Source: Allobosea thiooxidans (GTDB taxonomy: Bacteria; Pseudomonadota; Alphaproteobacteria; Rhizobiales; Beijerinckiaceae). From it: a stretch of 64,000 bases of DNA. The stretch lies in the NCBI RefSeq assembly GCF_900168195.1, contig NZ_FUYX01000002.1, forward strand, positions 131,501 through 195,500. Reading direction: 5' to 3'. Both the position numbers and the translations under genes were made by a program. Under the pieces are notes generated by a model that was given only the letters and a program-made list of their open reading frames with translations, was not told the DNA's origin and searched no databases. Of the stretch, positions 9,802 through 18,070 are shown piece by piece. Every line of letters starts with the position of its first letter. Positions within the stretch are counted from its first letter, which is position 1.

Positions 9802-9928
9802 GGTCGAGACTCCCGTTCGGATGCTGGCGGGAGTTTGACGGGCGCAGCCGTGAAGCAGCGGTTGAGCGATATGGTGAAGCCGCGATTCAGGATGAATCGC
9901 CGGTGAACCCGCACGTGCGGTCTTTCGG

Positions 9929-10753
9929 CTAGGCCGCGGGCCGGGCCCGGTGCTGCTGCGGCAGCAGGAAGGGCAGGCCGGGCGCAGGCGCGCGGCTCAG
10001 CGTCAGGTCGACCTTGAAGACCTGGCGCAGCAGCGCGTCGTCGAGCGTGCGCGCTGGCGGTCCCTGCGCGATGATCCGCCCCTGGTCCATCACCACGAGA
10101 TGGTCGGCATAGGTCACGGCGAGGTTGAGATCGTGCAGCACGATCAACACCGCAACGCCGCGCGCGGCGATGCTGCGCGCCATGTCGAGCAAAGCGAGCT
10201 GGTGACAGAGATCGAGGCTGGCGATCGGTTCGTCGAGGAACAGCACCTGCCTTTCGGCGATGCTGCGGCCGGCTTCGAGCTGGCAGAGGACGCGGGCGAA
10301 CTGGACGCGCTGCTGCTCGCCGCCGGAGAGCGTCTGGTAGCGCCGCCCGGCGAGGTCGATGACGCCGGCTGCCGCGAGGCTCTCGGCGACGATCGCCTCG
10401 CGCCGCTGGCGCGTCAGCGCCCGGCCGACGCCGTCGACGCCGAGCCGGGCGACCTCATAGGCGCTGAACGGGAAGGCGAGCCGAGCATGCTGGGCCATGA
10501 CCGAGCGCAGGCAGGCCAGGCGCCAGGCCGGGACCGTGCCGAGCGGCGCCCCCGCGATCTCGATGTGCCCGCCCACCGGCTTGAGTTCGCCGGTGAGGAG
10601 CTTGAGCAACGTCGATTTCCCGGCGCCGTTCGGGCCGATCAGGATCGTGGTCATGCCGCCGGCGAGGCCGAGGCTCGCTTCGGCGACCAGGCGTCGTCCG
10701 CCGGCGGCGAAGCTCACGCCATGGCTGGAGAGGATCGGCATCGGGTCAGACAT
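9929..10753 (-). CDS. hmuV: Heme ABC importer ATPase HmuV
   Basis: The ATP-binding subunit of a heme importer, 274 residues. Walker A is GPNGAGKSTLLKL (about 39-51), the signature is LSGGEQQRVQFAR, and Walker B is VLFLDEPIASLD, followed by the H-loop VLHDLN. It overlaps the end of hmuU by 8 bases and is the last gene of hmuTUV. Family members such as FhuC/BtuD carry siderophores or cobalamin. The heme assignment rests on the neighbouring hmuT plus a heme monooxygenase and hutX next door. Confidence 0.92.
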   Translation of the reverse strand: MSDPMPILSSHGVSFAAGGRRLVAEASLGLAGGMTTILIGPNGAGKSTLLKLLTGELKPVGGHIEIAGAPLGTVPAWRLACLRSVMAQHARLAFPFSAYEVARLGVDGVGRALTRQRREAIVAESLAAAGVIDLAGRRYQTLSGGEQQRVQFARVLCQLEAGRSIAERQVLFLDEPIASLDLCHQLALLDMARSIAARGVAVLIVLHDLNLAVTYADHLVVMDQGRIIAQGPPARTLDDALLRQVFKVDLTLSRAPAPGLPFLLPQQHRARPAA

Positions 10754-11852
10754 CGAGGACGCTCGTGCGGCGCAGCAGCAGCCAGAGGAAGAAGGGCGCG
10801 CCGATCGTGGCCGTGACGATGCCGATCGGCAGCTCCGCCGGGGCGACGATCAGGCGTGCGGCGATGTCGGCGCCGACCAGTAGCATCGCGCCGCCCAGCG
10901 CCGAGAGCGGCAGCAGCAGCCGGTGATCGGGGCCGACGGACAGGCGGATCAGATGCGGCACAACGATGCCGACGAAGCCGATCATCCCGGCCGAGGCGAC
11001 ACTGGCGCCGACCGCGAGCGCGACGAGCAGGATCGCCAGCGCCTTGATGCGCTGCACGGGGATGCCGAGATGATAGGCCTCGGCCTCGCCCAGCATCAGG
11101 CCGTTCAGCCCGCGCGCCAGCAGCGGCATCAGCAGCAGGAGCGGCAGGATGATCGGCGCCACCGCCGAGAGCTTCGTCCAGCTCGCGCCGCCGAGGCTGC
11201 CGAGCGACCAGAAGGTCAGGTCGCGCAGCTGCCGGTCGTCGGAGACGAAAGCGAGAAGCCCGGTGAGCGCACCGGCCAGGGCGCCGAGGGCGACGCCGGC
11301 CAGCAGCATGGTCGCCACCGAGGTGCGGCCGCCGCGGGTGGCGATGAGGTAGAGCGCCAGCGTCGAGGCGAGGCCACCGCAGAAGGCGCCGGCGGGCAGC
11401 AGCGCGAAGGGCAGCTTCATCATGGTGCCGGCCAGAAAACGGTCGCCCAGCACGATGGTGGCGGCGGCGGCCAAGGCGGCGCCGCTGGAGACGCCGACGA
11501 GGCCGGGGTCGGCCAGCGGATTGCGGAACAGCCCCTGCATCAACGCACCCGAGACGGCGAGCCCGGCGCCAACGAGCAGGCCGAGCAGCACGCGCGGCAG
11601 GCGGATATTGAGGACGACGAGGACGTCGCGGCCTTCCAGCAGCGTGGCATCGCCGGTGAGCCTGGCGATCAGGATCTCGGCGACTCGGCCGGGCGCGATC
11701 GAAATCGCGCCCTGGCCGATCGCGACGATGGCGAGCAGCAGGCAGGCGAGGGTGAGCCCGGCCAGCGCGAGGGCGCCGACGCGGCGGCGCCCGGTGATCA
11801 GCGTCGCGAGCGGCGAGGGAGCCATTGCGGGAGAAGGCGCGGCGAGGGTCAC
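10746..11852 (-). CDS. hmuU: Heme ABC importer permease HmuU (FecCD family)
   Basis: A FecCD/BtuC-type permease of about 368 residues with the usual ten or so hydrophobic segments; it dimerises in the inner membrane. Recognisable family blocks are PRVLLGLLVGAGLAVSGAL, NPLADPGLVGVSSGAALA, and the C-terminal GFVGIVVPHLIRLSVGPDHR, which contacts the ATPase. I chose the GTG at 11852 because it overlaps the hmuT stop as GTGA, the same coupling style seen elsewhere in the window; an ATG at 11825 would shorten it by nine residues. The reading frame extends further upstream to 12821, but that stretch is the shadow of hmuT. Confidence 0.92.
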   Translation of the reverse strand: MTLAAPSPAMAPSPLATLITGRRRVGALALAGLTLACLLLAIVAIGQGAISIAPGRVAEILIARLTGDATLLEGRDVLVVLNIRLPRVLLGLLVGAGLAVSGALMQGLFRNPLADPGLVGVSSGAALAAAATIVLGDRFLAGTMMKLPFALLPAGAFCGGLASTLALYLIATRGGRTSVATMLLAGVALGALAGALTGLLAFVSDDRQLRDLTFWSLGSLGGASWTKLSAVAPIILPLLLLMPLLARGLNGLMLGEAEAYHLGIPVQRIKALAILLVALAVGASVASAGMIGFVGIVVPHLIRLSVGPDHRLLLPLSALGGAMLLVGADIAARLIVAPAELPIGIVTATIGAPFFLWLLLRRTSVLDV

Positions 11853-12808
11853 GGGGCGGCGGCCGTCTTCAGCGGCGGGATGCCGGCTTCCGGATAGATC
11901 GCGGCCATGAGATCGCGCGCCGCCATCGGCGTGCGCGGTCCGAAGCCGAGCAGGTAGAGCCCGTCCATATGCAGCAGCCGCTTGCCCGCCGCGGCCGGGG
12001 TCTGAGCGAAGGAGGGCATGGCGAAGAGCTCGTCGGGGGTGATGTTGTGGGCGCTGCTGTTGCGCATCATCAGCACCATTTCCGGCGCGGCGGCGGCGAT
12101 GGCCTCGTCGGTCATCGGCTTGTAGCCCTCGATCGCGTCGGCGACGTTGAGGCCTCCCGCAAGCGAAATGATCGCGTCGGCCGTGCTGTTGCGGCCGCCG
12201 ACCAGGGCGCGGCCGTTCTGGAGCGAGAGCAGGAAGAGCACGCGGCGCTTCTTCGCGACGGTGGAGCGCAGGGAGGCGAGCTCGTCGAAGCCGGCCCGGG
12301 CCCGGGCCGCCAGGCGCCCGGCCGGTCCGGCGGCGCCGACAGCGGCGCCGATCGCGGCGATCTTGGTGGCGACGCCATCCGGCGTCAGCCCGTCGGTGAT
12401 GCGGACGAGCTTCACGCCGGATTCGTTGAGCAGGGAAATGGCGTCGGGCGGGCCGGCACCCTCGATCAGCATCACGAGAGACGGCTTGAGCGAGAGCACG
12501 CCCTCGGCGGAAAGGGCACGGACATAACCGATATTCGCCTTGTCCTTCAGGGCTTCGGCCGGGAACTGGCTGGTGGAGTCGACGCCAACGATTCTGTCCT
12601 GGAGGCCGAGCGCGTAGAGCACCTCGGTGATGACGCCGCCGGCGACGACGATGCGATCGGGCGTCTGCGCGAGGGCTGAGCCAGTAAGGCCTGCGGGCAA
12701 GGCGAGCCCGCGGAGGCCGAGCGCCGCCAGTGCGAGGCACGTGGCGAATTCGCGTCGGCTCGGACGGGAGGGAAGGCGTTGCGTCGCGGGGATGCGCGAG
12801 CCGGACAT
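11849..12808 (-). CDS. hmuT: Periplasmic heme-binding protein HmuT
   Basis: A class III (helical-backbone) solute-binding protein of the heme importer, 319 residues. A signal sequence preceded by SRREFATCLALAALGL suggests a Tat-type or long Sec leader ending near ALAQ. The mature chain opens with DRIVVAGGVITEVLYALG and contains the hinge-region blocks GVDSTSQFP and a later PGDELFAM-like loop typical of HmuT/ShuT. I chose the ATG at 12808; the frame stays open to 12865. It is the promoter-proximal gene of leftward hmuTUV. No TonB-dependent heme receptor gene accompanies it in the window. Confidence 0.9.
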   Translation of the reverse strand: MSGSRIPATQRLPSRPSRREFATCLALAALGLRGLALPAGLTGSALAQTPDRIVVAGGVITEVLYALGLQDRIVGVDSTSQFPAEALKDKANIGYVRALSAEGVLSLKPSLVMLIEGAGPPDAISLLNESGVKLVRITDGLTPDGVATKIAAIGAAVGAAGPAGRLAARARAGFDELASLRSTVAKKRRVLFLLSLQNGRALVGGRNSTADAIISLAGGLNVADAIEGYKPMTDEAIAAAAPEMVLMMRNSSAHNITPDELFAMPSFAQTPAAAGKRLLHMDGLYLLGFGPRTPMAARDLMAAIYPEAGIPPLKTAAAP

Positions 12809-12903
12809 ATGGCAACTCCATGCACGGCCGGGGCAGCGGATCGCTATCCGAAGCAGATCGGCCAATTCAGAAGGCGGTTTTCAGTTTACAATGATTCAAC
12901 TCA

Positions 12904-12927
12904 AGTAATTTCCTGTTTTTAATTACT
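12904..12927. promoter_or_regulatory. Inverted repeat upstream of hmuT, candidate iron/heme operator
   Basis: AGTAATT (12904-12910) and AATTACT (12921-12927) are perfect 7-base inverted arms around a 10-base T-rich spacer. It sits about 96 bases upstream of hmuT and 239 bases upstream of the heme monooxygenase start, within the AT-rich stretch. Position and symmetry suggest a dimeric regulator site; which regulator (Irr, RirA, Fur or other) is not evident from the sequence. Confidence 0.4.
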
Positions 12928-12954
12928 CAAAACAAGAAATACTTACATGTATTG

Positions 12955-12983
12955 TTGACGGTGATATTCGGCTTTACTACAAG
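12955..12983 (+). promoter_or_regulatory. Candidate sigma-70-type promoter for the heme monooxygenase and hutX genes
   Basis: TTGACG at 12955-12960 and TACAAG at 12978-12983 are separated by 17 bases and match the bacterial consensus at five and four of six positions. It points rightward toward the gene at 13166, giving a leader of roughly 175 bases. Not tested; chance matches of this quality occur. Confidence 0.35.
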
Positions 12984-13165
12984 GGGTCAAGGGCGGCGCC
13001 GGAGTGCGCCGGTTCCGGCCGCGGCACCTTGTCCGCCGCCGGATCGTGCCATGCGCTTTTCCGGGATGGGCGCCTCGCTGAGGCGGCATGCAGGGCTGGC
13101 GCGAGCGCTTCGCTCCGCTGCCCGTTCCAGCCGCTTCCCGCGGCAGTGCCAGCGCAGGGTTTGCC

Positions 13166-13513
13166 ATGTTCATCGCCATGAATCGCTTCAAGGTCGTCAA
13201 GGGCGAGGAGGCCGCCTTCGAGACGGTCTGGTCCTCGCGCAAGAGCCGGCTCGACGAGATGCCGGGCTTCCTGTCCTTCCATCTGCTGAAGGGGCCGGAG
13301 AAGGAGGACCACACGCTCTATTCGTCGCATACGAGCTGGGCTGCGAAGGAGGATTTCGTTGCCTGGACCAAGTCGGAGCAGTTCCGCGAATCGCATCGCA
13401 ATGCCGGCCAGCCGCGCCCGAAGCCGATCTATCTCGGCCATCCCGAATTCGAGGGTTTCGAGACGATCCTGACCGAAACCAACCCGCATCTGCCCCGCCA
13501 GGCGGCCGAGTGA
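13166..13513 (+). CDS. IsdG-like heme-degrading monooxygenase (ABM domain)
   Basis: A 115-residue antibiotic-biosynthesis-monooxygenase (ABM) fold protein. The start MFIAMNRFKV places an asparagine at residue 6, with a tryptophan at 67 (FVAWTKS) and a histidine at 77 (RESHRN). These match the Asn/Trp/His triad of staphylococcal IsdG/IsdI (near 7/67/77), so I infer cytosolic heme ring opening and iron release. The ATG at 13166 gives the normal family length; an upstream start at 13088 would add an alanine/arginine-rich leader. It lies 10 bases before hutX in the same operon. Confidence 0.85.
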   Translation: MFIAMNRFKVVKGEEAAFETVWSSRKSRLDEMPGFLSFHLLKGPEKEDHTLYSSHTSWAAKEDFVAWTKSEQFRESHRNAGQPRPKPIYLGHPEFEGFETILTETNPHLPRQAAE

Positions 13514-13523
13514 GGGCGGCGGG

Positions 13524-14042
13524 ATGACGTTGCTGGAAACAGCCGCGCCGGCGGCGATGGAGCGGGTGCGCGAACTGCTCGCGGCCAAGCCGGACGGCGT
13601 GATCGAGGCGATCGCGCGCGAGGCCGGCGTGTCGACGCTGGTCGTGCTCGAGCAGGCGCCGGCGAGCGACCGCGTCCTCGTGGCGCCGGAGCATTTCGAG
13701 GCGCTCTGGCAGGATCTCGCGACCTGGGGCGAGGTGCTCTTCATCGTGCACACCCCCGACATCGTGCTCGAATGCGAGGGCTCCCTGCCGGTCGGCTCCT
13801 TCGGCCATGGCTACTACAACATCCATGGCGACAGCCCGATCGGCGGCCATATCAAGGCCGGCAACTGCACGGCGATCTATGTCGTGGATCGCGCCTTCCA
13901 CGGCCGCCGCTCCTGCTCGGTCCAGTTCTTCAACGGGGCGGGCGAGGCGATGTTCAAGGTCTTCGTGCGGCGAGACGCCGCTCGCGAATTGCTGCCGGAT
14001 CAGCTAGAGCGCTTCGAGGCGCTCAAGGCGAAGTTCGTCTGA
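13524..14042 (+). CDS. hutX: Cytosolic heme-carrier protein HutX
   Basis: A 172-residue protein of the HutX/ChuX/HugX family, which binds heme in the cytosol and hands it to degrading enzymes. The C-terminal half has the family blocks GSFGHGYYNIHGDSPIGGHI, then CTAIYVVDRAFHGRRS and VQFFNGAGEAMFKVFV. The first half is helical (RVRELLAAKPDGVIEAIARE). With the IsdG-like enzyme directly upstream and hmuTUV divergent, the locus covers import across the inner membrane, cytosolic carriage and degradation of heme. Confidence 0.9.
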   Translation: MTLLETAAPAAMERVRELLAAKPDGVIEAIAREAGVSTLVVLEQAPASDRVLVAPEHFEALWQDLATWGEVLFIVHTPDIVLECEGSLPVGSFGHGYYNIHGDSPIGGHIKAGNCTAIYVVDRAFHGRRSCSVQFFNGAGEAMFKVFVRRDAARELLPDQLERFEALKAKFV

Positions 14043-14183
14043 GGCCGCAAAAAAGGCGACATCCTGCGCTTGACGCAGATGTTTCCGGGGAGCCGAGGCT
14101 CCCCGTCACCGGCTGGTCATGACTGAGATTTACCGATCGTTAACCATACCGTCGCAGCCTGCGCGGCAGAAGGCCCGTCGTTC

Positions 14184-15617
14184 GTGAGCGCGCCTGCCGA
14201 TCCTTCCGGCACTGGCGCGGCCGATGACAGGCTGTCCGATCAGCCTGTGGTGGATGTCGATATGACCGCTCATGTCGCCATGGAACGTGCGCTGCTGCCG
14301 CCCAGCCGGCCGGCCCTCGCCCTGGCGGCCGGGCGCCGCTTCGTCGCGGCGCGGGCGCCGATGCTGCGTTCGGCCGTGCTGCTGGGGTTGCGCTTCGTCC
14401 AGGCTCGGCTGATTTCGGTCTGGGGTCTCCTGATCGCTGCCGCGCTCTGCCCGCCTTTCGTCTTCGCGGCTTTCGCGGTCTTCTCCGCCGCGGTGAACTT
14501 CGTCTCGACCGCTTCGCTGCTGCGCCTGGAGGCAGTGTTCTTCCAGAGCGGCGACCGGGTCCGGCTCGGCCTCGCCTTCCGGCTTGCGACGGCGGTCGGC
14601 TTCGCCTTCTGTGTTGCGGTGGCAGCGGTTCTGATCGGGCTCGCCGCCTTCGGCTGGATCGCGCCTGCGGTCGGGTTCCTGTTCTTCGGTTCGCTGGTCG
14701 CCCGTTCGGTGCTGCGGCTGCTCTGGGCCGAGGCCACGGCCGAGGGCGATTTCCGCGCGATCGGCAACAGCAATGTCGTGCAGGCGATGGTCCAGCCGGC
14801 GATCATGCTGGTGTTGATCGTCATCTTCGGGCCCAAGGCGCTCGCGTTGTTCCTGGCCGATATGCTGGGGCATGTGCTGGCCGCCGGTTATCTGCTGCGG
14901 CGACGTTGGCCGGCGGTGCTGAGGCTCGCGCATCCGGCCCTGTGGTCGTGGCGCGGCCTCCTCGGCGCGGCCTATCGCTGGCGCGACGCCCCGCGGGCGA
15001 TGCTGCCGGCGGCGCTCCTCGCCTATGGCTTCGCCATCGCCCCGGTGCTGGCGCTGCCCTACGCCTCCAACACCGTGCTCGCCGCCCAGATCGCCCTGTC
15101 GATGCGCCTGCTCGACATGCCGACCCAGATGTTCGGCACGGTCTCGATCCCGGTGGTGCTGAACCGGCTGCGGGCCTGCCCTGGGCAGCGCCGGCGCCTC
15201 TGGGCGCGGATCATGGCGCTTGCGCTCATCGCCGGGGCGGTGCTGCTCTTCGGCGCCATCGCCTTCACCTTCCTGCTGGCGGACCCGTGGCTCGTCGGCA
15301 CGCAATGGGAGGATCTCGGCGTCGTGATCGCGCTGATGGCGCCGTTCTATGTCGGCATCGCCGTGCTGGCGCCGCTGCAGGAAATGGCGACGCTGTCGCG
15401 CCAGCCCCTATGGCAGGTTGCGATCAACGCGCTGGCGCTCGTCGCGATCATCGTGGCGATGGCCTCCTTCGGCGCGCTTTCGCCGGCCCTGCTCGAGGTG
15501 ATTGGCCTGATCTCGGTCCTGCGCATGCTAATGCATGCGGTGTTCATCTGGCTGCATCTCGGCCATGTCGAGGACGTGCCTGCCAGCGGCCTTGCCGTGG
15601 GCAGCGCGGCGCGCTGA
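14184..15617 (+). CDS. Polytopic membrane protein, polysaccharide/lipid flippase-like
   Basis: A 477-residue protein with about 11-12 hydrophobic segments after a polar N-terminal region of roughly 70 residues. The arrangement and the internal YGFAIAPVLALPYASNTVLA block resemble Wzx/MATE-type polysaccharide-biosynthesis flippases, but no polysaccharide genes are nearby, so the substrate is open. The GTG at 14184 gives the longest form; an ATG at 14262 (TAHVAMERALL) is equally possible. The gene is 141 bases after hutX and converges on a phosphatase-like gene with 4 bases between the stops. Confidence 0.65.
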   Translation: MSAPADPSGTGAADDRLSDQPVVDVDMTAHVAMERALLPPSRPALALAAGRRFVAARAPMLRSAVLLGLRFVQARLISVWGLLIAAALCPPFVFAAFAVFSAAVNFVSTASLLRLEAVFFQSGDRVRLGLAFRLATAVGFAFCVAVAAVLIGLAAFGWIAPAVGFLFFGSLVARSVLRLLWAEATAEGDFRAIGNSNVVQAMVQPAIMLVLIVIFGPKALALFLADMLGHVLAAGYLLRRRWPAVLRLAHPALWSWRGLLGAAYRWRDAPRAMLPAALLAYGFAIAPVLALPYASNTVLAAQIALSMRLLDMPTQMFGTVSIPVVLNRLRACPGQRRRLWARIMALALIAGAVLLFGAIAFTFLLADPWLVGTQWEDLGVVIALMAPFYVGIAVLAPLQEMATLSRQPLWQVAINALALVAIIVAMASFGALSPALLEVIGLISVLRMLMHAVFIWLHLGHVEDVPASGLAVGSAAR

Positions 15618-15621
15618 CGCC

Positions 15622-16470
15622 CTATTCCCGGCGGATCAGGCGGTCCGCGACGAGCGAGGAGAGCAGGCCCGGCTTGAATTCGCGCTCGAGCCGCTCCGGG
15701 TCGTAGACCGTCTCGACCCAGTCGAGGAAGGCGATGCCCTTCGCCTCGCCTTCTCGGCCATAGGCCTCGAAGAAGGCGTCGAGGATGCCGGTCTTGGCGA
15801 AGCGGAAATGGCCGTAACGCAGGGAGAGCTGGCGCATCGCCTCGTCGAGCGGGCGGCCCTCATGGACGAGCAGGTACAGCGCCGAGAAGAAGCCGGCACG
15901 ATCGGCGCCGGACTTGCAGTGGACGAGCGCCGGCTTGTCGAGGCTCTCGAAGAAGGCCTTGGAGCCGAGGATCGTCTCGCGGTCCGGCGCGCCGCGCGAA
16001 CGCAGCACGAAGTCGACGAGCGTGATGCCGTGGCGCTCGCAGGCTTCCTTCTGCAGCGGCCAGGAGCCGTGTTCGCGGCCGCCGCGCAGATTGACGATGG
16101 TCCTGACGCCCTGGCGGGCGAAGCGCGCGATCTGATGCGGAGCTGGCTGGGCGGCGCGCCACAGCTTCGGCGTGACGCGATGCGCGTTGAGATAGGCCAG
16201 CCGGAAGATGCCATGATCGACGAGCAGCATGTTGGCCCAGGCGCGCAGGCGCTGGCCGCGGCCTTCGATCGGGCGGTCCCAGCGGGCGATGCGGGCCATG
16301 CGGCGGGCGTAACGCTCCTCGTCGGAGCGCGGGCGGCTCAGCACGGGAAGATCTCGGTCGGCTTCATGCAGCGCCCGATACCAGCGCACACCCCGTCGCG
16401 CAAATTGCGCCGGGCCCCCGTGCACGACCGAGCGAAGGAAGGGGTTGGACTTTTCGCGTCGAACTTGCAT
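15622..16470 (-). CDS. Tyrosine/dual-specificity phosphatase-like protein
   Basis: A cysteine-phosphatase-fold protein. The P-loop VHCKSGADRAG carries the CX5R signature, preceded by the general segment VRTIVNLRGGREHGSW and followed by LDEAMRQLSLRYGHFR. The family dephosphorylates protein tyrosine or small phospho-substrates in the cytosol. The start is uncertain: ATG at 16470 gives 282 residues, ATG at 16299 (ARIARWDRPIEGRG) gives 225. The frame remains open to 16926, but that part is antisense to ppa. If the longer start is right, the ppa promoter must lie inside this gene, since the two starts are 33 bases apart. Confidence 0.75.
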   Translation of the reverse strand: MQVRREKSNPFLRSVVHGGPAQFARRGVRWYRALHEADRDLPVLSRPRSDEERYARRMARIARWDRPIEGRGQRLRAWANMLLVDHGIFRLAYLNAHRVTPKLWRAAQPAPHQIARFARQGVRTIVNLRGGREHGSWPLQKEACERHGITLVDFVLRSRGAPDRETILGSKAFFESLDKPALVHCKSGADRAGFFSALYLLVHEGRPLDEAMRQLSLRYGHFRFAKTGILDAFFEAYGREGEAKGIAFLDWVETVYDPERLEREFKPGLLSSLVADRLIRRE

Positions 16471-16503
16471 AACGCCCGCGAAATTTCCGAGTGAAGGTTT
16501 CCC

Positions 16504-17043
16504 ATGCGCATCGACGCCATCTCCATCGGCAAGAACCCGCCCGACGAAGTCAACGTCCTGATCGAAGTGGCGATCGGCGGCGAACCGATCAAGTACGAGA
16601 TGGACAAGGAAGCCGGCACGCTCTTCGTCGATCGCTTCCTCTACACGCCGATGCGCTATCCGGGGAATTACGGCTTCATCCCGCACACGCTGTCGGAAGA
16701 CGGCGACCCCTGCGATGTGCTCGTCGCCAATACGCGCCCACTGGTGCCGGGCTCCTACATTGCGGTCCGGCCGATCGGCGTGATGCTGATGGAGGACGAG
16801 GGCGGCGGCGACGAGAAGATCATCGCCGTGCCGGTGCCGAAGCTGACGAAGCGCTACGAGAACGTCCACAACTACACCGACCTGCCGAAGATCACGCTCG
16901 ACCAGATCCAGCACTTCTTCGAGCACTACAAGGATCTCGAGCCCGGCAAGTGGGTGAAGCTCAAGGGCTGGGGCGGTGCCGCCGAGGCCAAGAGGCTGAT
17001 CGTCGAGGCGATCGAGCGCGCCAAGGCCGCGAAGAAGGGCTGA
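16504..17043 (+). CDS. ppa: Inorganic pyrophosphatase
   Basis: A family I soluble pyrophosphatase, 179 residues, which hydrolyses pyrophosphate to two phosphates and pulls biosynthetic reactions forward. The signature [10 protein letters not shown] (about 62-71) carries the metal-binding aspartates, and ERxxKYE-type and [14 protein letters not shown] blocks precede it. Length is normal for bacteria. It is followed by a strong intrinsic terminator and is monocistronic. Confidence 0.97.
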   Translation: MRIDAISIGKNPPDEVNVLIEVAIGGEPIKYEMDKEAGTLFVDRFLYTPMRYPGNYGFIPHTLSEDGDPCDVLVANTRPLVPGSYIAVRPIGVMLMEDEGGGDEKIIAVPVPKLTKRYENVHNYTDLPKITLDQIQHFFEHYKDLEPGKWVKLKGWGGAAEAKRLIVEAIERAKAAKKG

Positions 17044-17071
17044 GGCCCGGCGCAGGCGTCGGAAAGATCAA

Positions 17072-17099
17072 GGGGTCGCGCCTGGCGCGACCCCTTTTT
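17072..17099 (+). terminator. Intrinsic terminator after ppa
   Basis: A perfect 10-base GC-rich stem (GGGGTCGCGC / GCGCGACCCC) with a 3-base loop is followed by five T residues. It lies 29 bases after the ppa stop and immediately before the end of the convergent CoA-ester lyase gene, which it may also terminate from the other side. Confidence 0.9.
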
Positions 17100-17103
17100 C
17101 ATT

Positions 17104-17982
17104 TCAGGCAGCGATCGCTTCCGCCAGCGCCACGGTGCGGCGCGCCATTTCGGCATGCAGCAGCTCGACCATCCGCCCGTCGAGCTGGATCGCGCCCTTG
17201 CCGGCATTCTCCGGCTGGTCGAAGGCGGCGATGATCGCGCGCGCCCGGGCGAGCTCCGCCTCGTCCGGCGCGAAGATCGCGTTGGCGGGGCTGAGCTGCG
17301 AGGGGTGGATCAGCGTCTTGCCGTCGAAGCCGAGATCGCGCCCCTGCTCGCATTCCGCCCGGAAGCCCGCCTCGTCCCGGATCTCGTTGTAGACCCCGTC
17401 GAGGATGTCGATGCCATGGGCGCGCGCGGCAAGCAGCGCGCTGGTCAGCCAGGGCAGCATCGGCGCGCGGCCCGGCACGAAGCGGGCGCGCGTCTCCTTG
17501 GCGAGATCATTGGTGCCCATCACGAAGCAGGAGAGCCGCGTGGCAGGATCGCGGGCGGCCCGGGCAATGCGCTCGACGTCGAGGATGGCGAGCGGGGTCT
17601 CGATCATCGCCCAGACGGCGATCTCCGGCGCGGCCTGCAGGACGTCGAGCCGCCGGCCGACCTCGCGCAACGTCTCGGGCGAGTCGACCTTCGGCAGCAG
17701 GATCGCGGCGGGCGCGGCTGCCGCCGCCGCGGCGAGATCGTCGGAGAACCAGGGGGTGGCGAGGCCATTGACCCGGATCACCAGCTCGCGCTTGCCATAG
17801 CCGCCGGCCTTTACCGCGGTGCAGACCTGGTCGCGCGCCACGGCCTTGGCATCGGGGGCGACGGCGTCCTCGAGATCGAGAATCAGCACATCGGCCGCGA
17901 GCTCGCGCGCCTTCTCGAGCGCGCGGGCGTTGGAACCCGGCATATAGAGGGCGCTGCGGCGGGGGCGAATCGTCGTCATCAT
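17104..17982 (-). CDS. HpcH/HpaI-family CoA-ester lyase (CitE/malyl-CoA lyase-like)
   Basis: A 292-residue CitE-like enzyme of the PEP-mutase superfamily. The opening ALYMPGSNARALEKARE is followed by LILDLEDAVAP with the metal-binding acidic residues, RVNGLATPW, and a later CFVMGTNDLAKETRA block. Family members cleave or hydrolyse malyl-CoA, beta-methylmalyl-CoA or citramalyl-CoA. The mesaconyl-CoA hydratase 2 kb away makes an ethylmalonyl-CoA pathway lyase or malyl-CoA thioesterase (Mcl2-like) likely, but these cannot be separated from sequence. Start ATG at 17982 follows a CAGGAGA site. Divergent from the DUF429 fusion gene. Confidence 0.82.
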   Translation of the reverse strand: MMTTIRPRRSALYMPGSNARALEKARELAADVLILDLEDAVAPDAKAVARDQVCTAVKAGGYGKRELVIRVNGLATPWFSDDLAAAAAAAPAAILLPKVDSPETLREVGRRLDVLQAAPEIAVWAMIETPLAILDVERIARAARDPATRLSCFVMGTNDLAKETRARFVPGRAPMLPWLTSALLAARAHGIDILDGVYNEIRDEAGFRAECEQGRDLGFDGKTLIHPSQLSPANAIFAPDEAELARARAIIAAFDQPENAGKGAIQLDGRMVELLHAEMARRTVALAEAIAA

Positions 17983-18070
17983 CTCTCCTGACACGGCCGG
18001 CTTGTGTTGCGCCGCACAGTAGACCACCGCAGCCGCAATGCCAGCGCTGCGAAAGGCGGAGGAAGTGGTC

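Larger units (their letters stand above)
12809..13165. other. AT-rich intergenic control region between hmuTUV and the heme monooxygenase gene
   Basis: This 357-base gap holds no gene I can support. Bases 12880-12975 are markedly AT-rich against the GC-rich surroundings, as expected of a regulated divergent promoter region. It contains the inverted repeat at 12904-12927 and a promoter-like pair at 12955-12983 for the rightward genes. I looked for a RirA-type TGA-N9-TCA box and an Irr-type TTTAGAA/TTCTAAA box and found no exact match. An open frame from 13088 continues into the monooxygenase gene, but its first 26 codons do not look like that family. Confidence 0.55.

Noticed and set aside
11853-12821. 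Upstream extension of the hmuU frame through hmuT to 12821.
   Set aside because: The sequence is low-complexity arginine-rich text, while hmuT is in another frame; a GTGA-coupled start at 11852 explains hmuU.
12809-13165. RirA IRO-box (TGA-N9-TCA) or Irr box in the hmu control region.
   Set aside because: I searched by eye and found only partial matches; none is exact.
14087-14104. Hairpin GGGGAGCC-GA-GGCTCCCC after hutX as a terminator.
   Set aside because: No T-run follows, so it is not a convincing intrinsic terminator, though it could stabilise the mRNA end.
16471-16926. Long form of the phosphatase-like gene starting at 16926.
   Set aside because: It would lie antisense inside ppa, whose sequence is clearly coding on the plus strand.
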